DNA from: JAYQKL01 sp049889535
GTDB taxonomy: Bacteria > Pseudomonadota > Alphaproteobacteria > RS24
Reading direction: 5' to 3'
NCBI GenBank assembly: GCA_049889535.1
Contig: JBMHDF010000013.1
Coordinates: 124,001-188,000 of the forward strand
DNA length: 64,000 nt
The position numbers and the translations under genes are program-made. Each line of letters opens with the position of its first letter. Within the stretch, counting starts at the first letter, position 1. Shown one piece after another: positions 1 through 8,724 of this stretch. Below the pieces are notes generated by a model. That model was not told the origin of the DNA. It did not search any database and worked only from the letters and a program-made list of their open reading frames with translations.

Positions 1-443
1 GGGGGCGGCGCTAGAGCAGCCTCTTCCGCTAACTTTGCAAGCTTTTCAGCCTCTTCGGCTTCTTGCTTTGCAGCTTCCTCTGCACGCCGCGTCGCTTCTT
101 CAGCGGCCTGTACCGCGCGCAATTTTTCTTGTTCTTTTTCTTCCTCTGCGCGTAGTTTTGCTTCTGCAACCGCCGCCAAACGCGCCTCTTGTTCGCTCTT
201 GCTCAGGCCACCGAGACTTTTCGGCGTTTCTTCAGCTGGTGTCGGCGTCGCAGGCTTCTCCTCAGCAGGTTTGGCAGTCTGACCAGGTGTGACAATTCTT
301 TTGCGCTTTTTCTCAACAACAACAGACTTCGACCGCCCATGCGAAAAGCTCTGCCGAACCTGACCGGATTCAACAGTTCTTTTCAAGCTGAGGGTTTTGC
401 CCTGTTTGCCGTCAGTTTTTTCGTTTTTGTCACTATCACTCAT
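1..443 (-). CDS. infB: Translation initiation factor IF-2, N-terminal part (cut by window edge)
   Basis: Only the first 147 or so codons are in the window; the G domain and C-terminal domains lie beyond base 1. The visible protein starts MSDSDKNEK and soon shows TLSLKRTVESGQVRQSFSHG, followed by KSVVVEKKRKR, which is the usual opening of alphaproteobacterial IF-2. After that comes a long charged Ala/Glu/Lys stretch of the kind that forms the extended helical linker of IF-2. IF-2 is the GTPase that places initiator tRNA on the 30S subunit. A second ATG lies directly upstream (444-446), so the start may be one codon earlier; neither has a strong Shine-Dalgarno sequence. It is the last visible gene of the rimP-nusA-ylxR-infB operon, 28 bases after ylxR. 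Confidence 0.93.
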   Translation of the reverse strand, partial: MSDSDKNEKTDGKQGKTLSLKRTVESGQVRQSFSHGRSKSVVVEKKRKRIVTPGQTAKPAEEKPATPTPAEETPKSLGGLSKSEQEARLAAVAEAKLRAEEEKEQEKLRAVQAAEEATRRAEEAAKQEAEEAEKLAKLAEEAALAPP

Positions 444-471
444 CATCTACCGTTTCATTTATTGAGCTATC

Positions 472-1086
472 CTAATCGGATACCTCTTCATCTAAATCCA
501 AATCTTCAGCCTGGTAAAGAGACAAACGAGATATATCCCTATCCAAGCGTTCAGACCAGCCCTTTTCTGTTACAACAGCATGGACAATATTTTCTCGTCC
601 CATTGCCGCGCTTAATGCCGAAATTGGCAAAAGCGAACAGACTTTAACCCCGTTTTGACGCGCCAAAGACACCATTTTCTGCCGTCCGTGAATCGCCGCA
701 TCTGAAGCGCAAAAAAGCAATTGCGCCTCCTTTTGTGTGAGCGCCGCCGATACTTTGGCGAAGCCCAATTTGATAGCGCCTGCTTTTCTAGCCAAACCAA
801 TAAGGCTCAATAAATGCGCCTCCATTTGCTGGCCTAAAAAAACCGCCAAATCATCACGCCAGCTCAATGCCGCACCGGCTACTGATGAAAACTGATCCTC
901 ATGCAGGGCCTGCTCAAGAACCGATTTTTTCCCAATCAACCATAAAGCTTGACCGGGTAAACGCTCTGCCAAATCTGGCACAAGCTCATGTGATGGCGAA
1001 ACAACAAATTTCAAAAGCTGTGACCTCTCGGTTGAGCCGCTGACCAGACATTTGACCAGTGATTTTTGCTGTCCCCGATTTGCCAC
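472..1086 (-). CDS. YlxR/DUF448 RNA-binding protein fused to an L7Ae-like domain
   Basis: A 204-residue protein between nusA and infB. The N-terminal half (about 8-75) resembles YlxR: a VKCLVSG segment matching the family RKCIVSG motif, then LLKFVVSP and a VPDL element. The C-terminal half (about 90-190) resembles the ribosomal L7Ae/L30e fold, with SLIGLARKAGAIKLG and LLFCASDAA. This two-domain arrangement is common in alphaproteobacteria. YlxR of Bacillus has been linked to RNase P modulation; the role of the fused form is not established. The family GRG signature appears here as PGQALWL, so a normally conserved turn is altered. The tail is acidic (DLDLDEEVSD). Probably co-transcribed with nusA (40-base gap) and infB. 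Confidence 0.85.
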   Translation of the reverse strand: MANRGQQKSLVKCLVSGSTERSQLLKFVVSPSHELVPDLAERLPGQALWLIGKKSVLEQALHEDQFSSVAGAALSWRDDLAVFLGQQMEAHLLSLIGLARKAGAIKLGFAKVSAALTQKEAQLLFCASDAAIHGRQKMVSLARQNGVKVCSLLPISALSAAMGRENIVHAVVTEKGWSERLDRDISRLSLYQAEDLDLDEEVSD

Positions 1087-1126
1087 CTAAACTCCTTTGT
1101 GATGCCACCATCTCATATAACAAGCT

Positions 1127-2803
1127 TTAGCTTGCTGTCTCCTCTGACCCTGCATCTACAGGCGCTTCGCCCGCAGCGAATTGGGTCTCCGCATCATCAG
1201 CCTCCTCAGCTTCCTCAGCTTCCTCTTCAGCGCGCTGCGCATCAAGCTCTTCTTGAGTCAGCCAGCCAACCGCGACCCGGCTACTCATAATCATATGCTC
1301 AGCCTCTTCAGCCGACACATCAAACCCGTCCAGAATACCTGGCTGGCGGGTGCGTTGACCGTCAATGGTTTCAAACCAGCCCACCAAATCATCTGGTACG
1401 CAGCCAGCAAAATCTTCCATTGTGAAAACATCATTCTTGCCCAATGCCACCAGCATGCGCATATCAAGACCTTCAACCCCAAGCAGCTCATCAGCGACAC
1501 CAAGCGCTTTGCGCTCTTCATCAAGCTTGGCGTTTTGGGCCTCAATAAAATCAAGCGCCCGACGCTGCAGCTCCTCAGCAGTGTCATCGTCAAAGCCCTC
1601 AATATAGGTGATTTCTTCTAGGGGCACATAAGCGACTTCTTCAACTGTCGCAAAACCTTCAGAGGCCAGAAGTTGCGCAATCATTTCGTCAACATCCAAT
1701 GCTTCCATAAAGCTTTCTGTGCGTTCGGCAAACTCGGCCTGACGGCGCTCGGATTCCTCAGCCTCCGTCATAATATCTATATCCCAACCCGTAAGCTGAG
1801 AAGCCAACCGCACATTCTGTCCACGCCGGCCAATCGCAAGGCTAAGCTGGTCATCAGGCACACAGACCTCAATGCGCTGCGCATCTTCATCAAGCACAAC
1901 TTTTGAAACCTCTGCTGGTGCCAAAGCGTTAACAATGAAACTCGCGGAGTCATCTGTCCATGTAATAATATCAACTTTTTCGCCCTGCAGCTCATTCACC
2001 ACTGCCTGCACACGACTGCCGCGCATACCAACACAAGCGCCAACAGGGTCAATGCTGCTATCATTTGAAATCACCGCGATTTTAGCACGACTGCCAGGGT
2101 CGCGGGCCACGGAACGAATTTCAATAATACCGTCATAAACTTCCGGCACTTCTTGCGCAAAAAGTTTGGCCATAAAAGCCGGGTCTGTTCGAGAGAGTAA
2201 AATTTGCGGGCCGCGTTGTTCACGACGCACATCATGTATATAAGCACGGATACGATCATTGGGTCTAAACACCTCGCGGGGTATCAAATTATCACGGCGT
2301 AACATCGCTTCACCACGCCCCAAATCAACAACCACATTGCCATATTCAACCCGCTTCACAATGCCCGAAGCAATTTCGCCCACGCGGTCTTTATATTCTT
2401 CATATTGATTTTCGCGCTCAGCATCGCGCACTTTTTGCACAATAACTTGTTTCGCGGTTTGTGTCGCAATCCGACCAAACTCAATCGGTGGTAAGGGGTC
2501 GCTCAACTCTTCACCCAGCACAGCATCGGCTTTTATTTTTTGCGCATCAGCGAGACTAAGTTCTATATTGTCATTTTCGACAATATCAACAACTGTCATG
2601 ACACGACGCAAATGCGTGTCGCCTGTTTTGGGGTCAATATCCGCGCGAATATCATTCTCCGTGCCATAACGCGCCTTTGCCGCGCGCTGGATTGCGTCTG
2701 CCATTGCGCCAAGAACGACTGATGAGTCAATTCCCTTTTCGCGCGCCACCGCCTCTGCGATTTGTAAAAGTTCGAGTTTATTCGCACTTATGCCCGTAGC
2801 CAT
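1127..2803 (-). CDS. nusA: Transcription termination/antitermination factor NusA
   Basis: A 558-residue NusA that binds RNA polymerase and nascent RNA and tunes pausing, termination and antitermination. Visible in order: the N-terminal polymerase-binding domain (about 1-130), an S1 domain (about 135-200, with GIVKRVEYGNVVVDLGRGEA), and tandem KH domains (about 205-350), with GACVGMRGSRVQ in KH1 and AIGRRGQNVRLASQ in KH2. After these come two C-terminal acidic helix-hairpin-helix repeats (from about 365) and a highly acidic tail rich in EEAEEA. The length fits alphaproteobacterial NusA, which carries the C-terminal repeats. Operon order rimP-nusA-ylxR-infB is the standard bacterial arrangement; the gap to rimP is 53 bases. 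Confidence 0.97.
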   Translation of the reverse strand: MATGISANKLELLQIAEAVAREKGIDSSVVLGAMADAIQRAAKARYGTENDIRADIDPKTGDTHLRRVMTVVDIVENDNIELSLADAQKIKADAVLGEELSDPLPPIEFGRIATQTAKQVIVQKVRDAERENQYEEYKDRVGEIASGIVKRVEYGNVVVDLGRGEAMLRRDNLIPREVFRPNDRIRAYIHDVRREQRGPQILLSRTDPAFMAKLFAQEVPEVYDGIIEIRSVARDPGSRAKIAVISNDSSIDPVGACVGMRGSRVQAVVNELQGEKVDIITWTDDSASFIVNALAPAEVSKVVLDEDAQRIEVCVPDDQLSLAIGRRGQNVRLASQLTGWDIDIMTEAEESERRQAEFAERTESFMEALDVDEMIAQLLASEGFATVEEVAYVPLEEITYIEGFDDDTAEELQRRALDFIEAQNAKLDEERKALGVADELLGVEGLDMRMLVALGKNDVFTMEDFAGCVPDDLVGWFETIDGQRTRQPGILDGFDVSAEEAEHMIMSSRVAVGWLTQEELDAQRAEEEAEEAEEADDAETQFAAGEAPVDAGSEETAS

Positions 2804-2856
2804 TTGCTTCTCCGTCTCATTGTCTCATAACACCGCTATCGCGATGTCTTTAACCA

Positions 2857-3450
2857 CTAACCTTTAACTGCTTTCAAGCTTGCTTGGACCATTTCATCAT
2901 TTGCAACCAAGCGGCTTTCAGCAATATCTTGCAAGCGAAACCCCAAAACCTGCGGGGTGTCATAATTTACCAGCTCAACCTCAATCAAGGCTTCGCCCGC
3001 CTCGAAGCCGCGCAAACGACCCCGAAATCTTTTTTGCCCCTCAACAGGGCTTTTCAATTCAATTTTGGCCTCTAGACCAACCCAATCGGCAAAATCTTTC
3101 GGCCGACATAGGGGGCGCGCCATGCCTGGCGAAGAGACCTCTAATGTATAGGCGGCTTGTATCGGGTCCTCTACATCGAGCACAGCCGAAAGGCTCCGGC
3201 TAATTTTCTCGCAGCCCTCAACCGTGATGCTGCCATTTGCATCCATTGCCATCACTTGCATCACAGAAGCCGAGCCGTCACCCGTCATGCGCACCCGCAA
3301 CAGCTCATAACCCAAATCTTCAACCACAGGCTGAATAATCGGTAATAATGGCCGCGCGGGCCCTGGCGCTTGCAAATGCGCATAGGTTTCAGCTGGCACA
3401 TCAGCCATGCTTTGCGCATCCGTTTGCTTCACCAGATTATTGTCCTGCAT
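2857..3450 (-). CDS. rimP: Ribosome maturation factor RimP
   Basis: A 197-residue protein of the RimP/YhbC family, which helps assemble the 30S subunit. Family features include DLGYELLRVRM, the segment around ITVEGCEKISRSLSAVLD, the strongly conserved YTLEVSSPGMARPL, and a C-terminal SH3-like half with FRGRLRG. The first 27 or so residues precede the conserved domain, so a later in-frame ATG (near 3408) is a possible alternative start; no clear Shine-Dalgarno sequence decides between them. It is the first gene of the rimP-nusA-ylxR-infB operon; the 182-base gap upstream should hold its promoter as well as a possible terminator of trmB. Confidence 0.93.
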   Translation of the reverse strand: MQDNNLVKQTDAQSMADVPAETYAHLQAPGPARPLLPIIQPVVEDLGYELLRVRMTGDGSASVMQVMAMDANGSITVEGCEKISRSLSAVLDVEDPIQAAYTLEVSSPGMARPLCRPKDFADWVGLEAKIELKSPVEGQKRFRGRLRGFEAGEALIEVELVNYDTPQVLGFRLQDIAESRLVANDEMVQASLKAVKG

Positions 3451-3524
3451 TCTCTAACGCCTTTACCTTGCTCATTGTTTCATTTGACCCAATCTTAGAG
3501 ATGGCCAAATTTCATCTGCCCATT

Positions 3525-3552
3525 AAAAAAAGCGGGGGTCTTGAGACCGTCC
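3525..3552 (-). terminator. Possible intrinsic terminator after trmB
   Basis: Read on the minus strand this is a short GGTC-TCAA-GACC hairpin, extended imperfectly by flanking bases, followed after a few C/G bases by seven Ts (3525-3531 on the plus strand). It lies between trmB and rimP and would end the metK-trmB transcript. The core stem is only four or five pairs, so the call is tentative. Confidence 0.4.
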
Positions 3553-3632
3553 CACTTTCCAGTAAAAGCAGATTTATGAGCGCTAATATAGCCATTTAGG
3601 TGCAAAATGCAAGCCTTAAGCTCAATGCGCCA

Positions 3633-4337
3633 TCACAAGTGATTTGGTTGAATATCTGCGCGACGCTGGAAATGCAAATATGTTGGCACCCGCCCCGCCT
3701 TTAGCGCTTTCGCTTCATAGCGCGTTGACGGCCAGCCCTGCGGTGGCTCTTGCCAATCGCTGGCCTGCGTCGCGATCCAGTGAAATCCACCAAATGCGCG
3801 AATATGATGCAAAGACCATAAAATATAATCCGCAATATCACTGGCAATCATCAACCGCCCTTCTGGCTTCAACAAACGATGGAGATGCGCGAGGTTTTCG
3901 GGCGACACAAAGCGCCTTTTATGATGACGCGTTTTCGGCCAGGGGTCAGGATAGAGCAAATAAATCTGGTCAAAGCTGGCATCAGGCAAACAATCCATCA
4001 AATCGCGGGCATCATGATCATAAATTTTGACATTCTTTAAATCGCGCCGTTCAATCTCAAGCAATAATTTCGCGACCCCATTGAGAAAAGGCTCGCAGCC
4101 AATAAAACCTGTATTGGGCTGTTTTTGGGCTTGGGTTGCCAAATGCTCACCACCGCCAAAGCCAATTTCAAGAACCGTATGCGCATAATCATGAGTAAAA
4201 ATATCACCCTGCGCCACAGCTTCTGGCGTGACCCGTAAGTGAGGTAATAAATCTTTGACCAATCGCGCCTGGCGTGGATGCAATTTATGCCCTTGCCGAC
4301 GACCATATAAATTGCGGCGCTTCGTTTCCGCAGACAT
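3633..4337 (-). CDS. trmB: tRNA (guanine-N7-)-methyltransferase
   Basis: A 234-residue class I SAM-dependent methyltransferase that makes m7G46 in the variable loop of tRNA. The SAM-binding motif EIGFGGGEH is at 57-65, the TrmB signature YPDPWPK at 129-135, ASDIADY at 165-171 and the TRYEAK catalytic/substrate motif at 205-210. The length is usual for the family. Its ATG follows the metK stop after one base, so translation is probably coupled to metK, whose product supplies the methyl donor used by this enzyme. The metK-trmB pairing is conserved in alphaproteobacteria. Confidence 0.96.
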   Translation of the reverse strand: MSAETKRRNLYGRRQGHKLHPRQARLVKDLLPHLRVTPEAVAQGDIFTHDYAHTVLEIGFGGGEHLATQAQKQPNTGFIGCEPFLNGVAKLLLEIERRDLKNVKIYDHDARDLMDCLPDASFDQIYLLYPDPWPKTRHHKRRFVSPENLAHLHRLLKPEGRLMIASDIADYILWSLHHIRAFGGFHWIATQASDWQEPPQGWPSTRYEAKALKAGRVPTYLHFQRRADIQPNHL

Positions 4338-4338
4338 T

Positions 4339-5511
4339 TTAGGTTAATTCAGCCTTAATTGCCTCGACCAAATCTGTCCGCTCCCAAGAGAAACCACCAT
4401 CCGCGTCAGGCGTACGGCCAAAATGGCCATAGGCGGCACTGCGCGCGTAAATAGGTTTATTCAGCTCCAAATGAGTACGAATACCGCGGGGCGATAAATC
4501 CATGACTTTGCCCAATGCTTGCTCAAGTTTGCTTTCTTCAACCCGGCCAGTGCCATGTGTGTCCACATAAATTGAAAGCGGCTTAGAAACCCCAATCGCA
4601 TAAGAGAGCTGAATTGTGCATCGGTCAGCCAAATCCGCCGCCACAAGATTTTTGGCCAAATAGCGTGACGCATAGGCCGCAGAGCGGTCAACCTTTGTTG
4701 GGTCTTTACCCGAAAACGCACCGCCCCCATGCGGCGCCGCGCCGCCATATGTATCGACAATAATTTTCCGGCCTGTCAGCCCCGCATCACCATCCGGGCC
4801 ACCGATAACAAATGTGCCAGTTGGATTCACATAAAAAGCATCTTCTGGGCACATCCAACCAGCTGGCAAAACATTTTCCACAATTGGGCGCACCAATTCA
4901 CGCACATCATTCTGGCTCATGCCTTCATCATGTTGCGTGGATACAACAATCGATTCAGTGCCAACAGGGCGGCCATTTTCATAGCGCAAAGATACCTGGC
5001 TTTTGGAGTCTGGACCAAAGCCCGCCACTTGACCTGATTTTCTTAAATCAGCCATGTCTGACAAAATTTGATGCGCATAAGCTATCGGCGCTGGCATTAG
5101 GCTTTCGGTCTCGCGACAAGCATATCCAAACATAATGCCCTGATCACCAGCCCCCTCAGATTTATTGCCTTCACCCGCATCAACACCTTGTGCAATATGG
5201 GCGGATTGGGCATGCACATGCACCTGCACTTCGGCATTTTTCCAATGAAAGCCTTCTTGCTCATAACCAATTTCACGCACGCGTTGACGGGCAATCTCTT
5301 CCATCTCTTCAGCCGTCACAAGGTTTTGGGGGCGCACTTCACCTGCCAAAACAATCAAATTTGTGGTGGTGAGCGTTTCCACCGCAACCCGTGCCTCGGG
5401 CTCGCGCGCCAAAAAAGCGTCGAGGATACTATCTGAAATCAAATCACAAACTTTATCCGGATGCCCCTCAGAAACAGACTCGCTGGTAAAAATATAATCC
5501 TGTCTTGACAT
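4339..5511 (-). CDS. metK: S-adenosylmethionine synthase
   Basis: A 390-residue methionine adenosyltransferase, which makes SAM from methionine and ATP. Motifs: GHPDKVCD at 16-23, GAGDQG at 120-125, and the ATP/phosphate loop GGGAFSGKDPTKVDRSAAY at 262-280. Length and spacing match the bacterial enzyme. The start is supported by an AGGAGAG Shine-Dalgarno sequence about seven bases upstream. That site is partly covered by a perfect 7-bp inverted repeat (5521-5541), described separately. Upstream on the same strand, after 117 bases, lies an XRE regulator; downstream trmB follows after one base. Confidence 0.97.
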   Translation of the reverse strand: MSRQDYIFTSESVSEGHPDKVCDLISDSILDAFLAREPEARVAVETLTTTNLIVLAGEVRPQNLVTAEEMEEIARQRVREIGYEQEGFHWKNAEVQVHVHAQSAHIAQGVDAGEGNKSEGAGDQGIMFGYACRETESLMPAPIAYAHQILSDMADLRKSGQVAGFGPDSKSQVSLRYENGRPVGTESIVVSTQHDEGMSQNDVRELVRPIVENVLPAGWMCPEDAFYVNPTGTFVIGGPDGDAGLTGRKIIVDTYGGAAPHGGGAFSGKDPTKVDRSAAYASRYLAKNLVAADLADRCTIQLSYAIGVSKPLSIYVDTHGTGRVEESKLEQALGKVMDLSPRGIRTHLELNKPIYARSAAYGHFGRTPDADGGFSWERTDLVEAIKAELT

Positions 5512-5520
5512 GGCTCTCTC

Positions 5521-5541
5521 CTAAACAATAAGGCTGTTTAG
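5521..5541 (-). promoter_or_regulatory. Hairpin overlapping the metK ribosome binding site
   Basis: On the minus strand CTAAACA, a seven-base loop (GCCTTAT) and TGTTTAG form a perfect 7-bp stem. Its 3' arm ends at the first two bases of the AGGAGAG Shine-Dalgarno sequence of metK. Such a stem could lower ribosome access. It does not match the SAM/SAH or SAM-II riboswitch layouts that I know, so a riboswitch call is not made. Confidence 0.45.
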
Positions 5542-5628
5542 CAATTACCCAGACAGATTGCAATGCCAAGATAGAGCCAAGATGAAGTCTCAAGCATGTC
5601 GAGCGGATATATATAATTTCGTTTTATC

Positions 5629-6096
5629 TTATTTTTGCCGTGCTTTGGCGCGCGGTTTTTGCCGTGCCGCAGCAACCCGTCGGGGCTGTGCTTTACCAAG
5701 AGACTTCGTCATATTCACAATACTTTCGCGAACATTTTTATTTCGGATTTTATAAAAATTTCTATTTAAAGTTAGGCCTTCATGGCTTGAAATGAAATCC
5801 ATAAATTCTGTGATGTCCACGCCTTCTTGCATCGTGCCATATTTTGTTCCGGTTGGTTTTTTCAGTCGCCCAAGACCTTCATAAAAAAAACCAATATCCA
5901 CATTCAAAATATCTGCAAATTCAAACAAGCGCGCAGCCGAAATACGATTTGTGCCTTTTTCGTATTTTTGAATTTGTTGAAAAGTTAAGTTCACATGCTC
6001 GCCTAGAGCTTCTTGGCTCATGCCGAGATTCACCCTTTGCAGGCGCAATCTTTGCCCAATATGGCGGTCAACTTCTGAGGTTTTCTTAAGCGTCAT
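5629..6096 (-). CDS. XRE/Cro-type helix-turn-helix transcriptional regulator
   Basis: A 155-residue protein with a Cro/C1-type HTH at about 13-66 (IGQRLRLQRVNLGMSQEALG, then TFQQIQKYEKGTNRISAARL), a middle part of unknown fold (FISSHEGLTLNRNFYKI) and a very basic tail ending PRAKARQK. Homologues sit between lnt and metK in many alphaproteobacteria, but I know of no firmly assigned target. The location directly upstream of metK on the same strand suggests, without proving, a link to methionine/SAM metabolism or to its own operon. No ligand-binding domain is visible. Confidence 0.85.
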   Translation of the reverse strand: MTLKKTSEVDRHIGQRLRLQRVNLGMSQEALGEHVNLTFQQIQKYEKGTNRISAARLFEFADILNVDIGFFYEGLGRLKKPTGTKYGTMQEGVDITEFMDFISSHEGLTLNRNFYKIRNKNVRESIVNMTKSLGKAQPRRVAAARQKPRAKARQK

Positions 6097-6204
6097 TTTC
6101 GTCTTCTTCTTATTATTTTGGTTTAGTCTAACCCGATTTAAGAGCAGATATCAATGAGGTAATTTGGATTAAGGCACAACTCTAAGCTGTGGCTTATTTG
6201 GCGG

Positions 6205-7818
6205 TTATGGCCGCTTCGAGGCTTTGATGAAAACCGGCAAAATGAGTAGGCCAAGCAAGAGCGCGAAAAAGATTTTATCCCCAAACCGAGCATAAATAGT
6301 GGCCTCTAATGCGGGCGGTAAAGCCACATCAATTACCCCCGCCACGCCAAGCGGCAAAGACTGTATCACACGGCCATAAGGGTCAATCATGCCTGAAATG
6401 CCAGTATTCGCCGCCCGCGCAACGGGCAGCCCTTCTTCTATTGCCCGCATCTGCGCCATGGCAAAATGCTGATGAGGGCCGGCCGTTTGGACAAACCAGC
6501 CATCATTGGTAATATTCACAATCCAATCGCCACGCTGGGCCGGGTTAGCGGGCATGCTGTCACGCGGGAAAATAACCTCATAACAAATCATAGGTACAAA
6601 AGGGGGAACAAAAGAAGGGGCTTTTTTTAGGGTAATAAGTTGTGGCGCCGCACCCGCCGCAAACCCACCGCGCAATTGGGTGAGCTGGCGCAATCCAAGC
6701 GCTTCCAGCTGGGCCTGAAAAGGTAAATATTCTCCAAATGGCACCAAATGGTGCTTGTCATATACCGCTTCTATCTGGCCCGCACGCCAAACAAACAGGC
6801 TATTAAAACTCTGCCACCGTGCCGCGCCGGCCTGCCATTCACGGCGCAAACTGCCCATGATTAAACTTGTCTGTTTGGGCAGAAGCTGGGTTAAATCAGC
6901 CTGTAATGCCGCATCGCGCGCCAATAGGCTTGGCACAGCAGTTTCTGGCCAAATGATAATATCTGGCGGCGGCGCCATATCCAATTGCGTGAGCCGGATG
7001 GTTTTTTGAATATGAGCTTGGCGCAAATCAGGTTGCCATTTTTCTTTTTGTTCCAAGTGCGGCTGAACAATTCTGACGATGGGGCGACCTATCTCTGTCT
7101 CACCTATCTTGTCCCCTCTCTGCACACCCTCCCGCAGCACATCCTCCCGCAACATGCCCTGCGCCAGCAACACCAAAAAGCAAATCCCTAACCCATACGC
7201 CAAAGCCTTATATGGGCGCCACAAAACCGGCCAAATGCCAAGCAGCAAAACCCAAACGCCCAAACCATATACGCCCCAAACCGCACCTGTCTGCGCAAAG
7301 GGCAGCCAACCCAAGCTCACCATGCCTATGAGATTCCACGGCAAACCAGTGAATATATGCCCGCGCGCATATTCTGCCAGCGACAAACAAACAATGAATA
7401 AAAAGATTTGCGCCAGCATATTTTGTGGCCAAAGACGGCAGCAAGTTTGCTGCCAAAAAATCATCGCCACCCCGTAAAACAAAGCAAGGCCAGCCGGCAA
7501 AAGAGTCACCGCAAACGGCATAAGCCAAAAATATGTCTCGGCTTCAACCAAAAAAGCGCTGCCCATCCAGTAAAGACCGGAAAGGAAAAACCCAAAGCCA
7601 AAACTCCAGCCAAGACCAAACGCCGCGCGCGGACCACATTGCAAAGTATGCGCACTAAGATGATACAGGCTCGAAAAAACGATTAGTACAAGCGGCCACA
7701 AACCAACAGGTGGAAGCGCCAAAGTCAGCACACACCCAGATAAAAAAGCCGATAACTTTGTCCAGCGCCGCGCCAACTTGCTGCCATTGGCGACAAAATA
7801 TGTCAGGCGCGCGCGCAT
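6205..7818 (-). CDS. lnt: Apolipoprotein N-acyltransferase
   Basis: An inner-membrane enzyme that adds the third acyl chain to lipoproteins. The N-terminal half holds several hydrophobic membrane segments (to about residue 220); the C-terminal half is a nitrilase-like periplasmic domain. The expected Glu-Lys-Cys triad is visible: E292 in IIWPETAVP, K355 in YDKHHLVPFGEYLP and C412 in MICYEVIFP (numbered from this start). A longer reading frame to 7908 exists, but it would overlap corC by 80 bases. The ATG at 7818 lies 10 bases after the corC stop and begins right before the first membrane segment, so it is preferred. Last gene of the phoH-ybeY-corC-lnt group. Confidence 0.94.
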   Translation of the reverse strand: MRARLTYFVANGSKLARRWTKLSAFLSGCVLTLALPPVGLWPLVLIVFSSLYHLSAHTLQCGPRAAFGLGWSFGFGFFLSGLYWMGSAFLVEAETYFWLMPFAVTLLPAGLALFYGVAMIFWQQTCCRLWPQNMLAQIFLFIVCLSLAEYARGHIFTGLPWNLIGMVSLGWLPFAQTGAVWGVYGLGVWVLLLGIWPVLWRPYKALAYGLGICFLVLLAQGMLREDVLREGVQRGDKIGETEIGRPIVRIVQPHLEQKEKWQPDLRQAHIQKTIRLTQLDMAPPPDIIIWPETAVPSLLARDAALQADLTQLLPKQTSLIMGSLRREWQAGAARWQSFNSLFVWRAGQIEAVYDKHHLVPFGEYLPFQAQLEALGLRQLTQLRGGFAAGAAPQLITLKKAPSFVPPFVPMICYEVIFPRDSMPANPAQRGDWIVNITNDGWFVQTAGPHQHFAMAQMRAIEEGLPVARAANTGISGMIDPYGRVIQSLPLGVAGVIDVALPPALEATIYARFGDKIFFALLLGLLILPVFIKASKRP

Positions 7819-7828
7819 CACTTCGCGC

Positions 7829-8692
7829 CTAACCCTGCTCTGTTTCAGATATTGGCATACGAATGCGCACCCATTTGATACGCCGCGCATCTGCATCGCG
7901 AACCTCAAACTCTATCCCGCTTTCATGCGGAATAACCTCACCGCGTTGCGGCACATGACCTGCCAATGAAAAAACTAGACCGCCCAATGTGTCAATATCC
8001 TCATCTTCTGCAACGAAATGAACAACAAGTTTTTCTTCAAGATCCTCTATCGGCAACCGGGCATGGGCATCAAACACACCCTTGCGGCGCTCAATTAATT
8101 GTAGCGTTTCCACCCCGTCATGCTCATCTTCAATCTCGCCGACAATTTCCTCGACCAAATCTTCAATTGTCACCAGCCCATCTGTGCCACCAAACTCATC
8201 GACCACCAGCGCCATATGCGTGCGGGTTGTTTGCATGCGCAACAGCAAATCAAGCGCCGGCATAGAAGGCGGCGCATATAAAACATCACGGCGTAACCGG
8301 ATTAGCGGCTTGTCAGATTTATTATTGGGCCGGTAGGCCAGCACATCTTTAATATGCACCATGCCCACCGGGTCATCGAGTGTCTCATTATAAATCGGCA
8401 ATCTAGAGTGCGCGCAGCCAATAAATTTTTCGGTTAATTCGGTATAATCAAGTGTCGCATCAACTGCGACAATATCGGCGCGTGGCACCATCACATCATC
8501 AACCCGCACATCTTTAAAACCAAGCAAGTTGCGCAGCATATGCAATTCTTCATTGCGCAAAGACGTATCTGACTGACTTTCCTCATCCAAAACATCTTCA
8601 AGGCTTTCCCGCAAATTAGAATCTTGCAGACCGAGCCATGTTTTTATGCGCTCCCACAAACCAATTGTGGCAACCTCGTCATGCTTACTCAT
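7829..8692 (-). CDS. corC: CBS-domain protein of the CorC/HlyC family
   Basis: A 287-residue cytosolic protein. A CBS pair covers about 60-190 (VRVDDVMVPRADIVAVDA; HSRLPIYNETLDDPVGMVHI) and a CorC/HlyC transporter-associated domain follows from about 205, after the GGTDGLVTIEDLVEEIVGEI linker. Family members have been linked to magnesium/cobalt handling, but this protein has no membrane domain, so transport by itself is not implied. The order phoH-ybeY-corC-lnt is conserved over many proteobacteria and suggests a shared role around ribosome and envelope homeostasis. Confidence 0.9.
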   Translation of the reverse strand: MSKHDEVATIGLWERIKTWLGLQDSNLRESLEDVLDEESQSDTSLRNEELHMLRNLLGFKDVRVDDVMVPRADIVAVDATLDYTELTEKFIGCAHSRLPIYNETLDDPVGMVHIKDVLAYRPNNKSDKPLIRLRRDVLYAPPSMPALDLLLRMQTTRTHMALVVDEFGGTDGLVTIEDLVEEIVGEIEDEHDGVETLQLIERRKGVFDAHARLPIEDLEEKLVVHFVAEDEDIDTLGGLVFSLAGHVPQRGEVIPHESGIEFEVRDADARRIKWVRIRMPISETEQG

Positions 8693-8724
8693 CTGATCTT
8701 ATTCCTTTTCATTATTCAGGTTCC

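Noticed and set aside
5512..5628. SAM/SAH or SAM-II riboswitch upstream of metK
   Set aside because: The hairpin is in a suggestive place, but the loop and downstream bases do not match the pseudoknot layouts that I know. Reported only as an RBS-masking stem.
6171..6195. Imperfect hairpin between lnt and the XRE regulator gene
   Set aside because: There is a mismatch in the stem and no T-run on either strand; not enough to call a terminator.
7819..7908. Longer N-terminus of lnt
   Set aside because: Would overlap corC by 80 bases and add a non-family segment; the ATG at 7818 is preferred.
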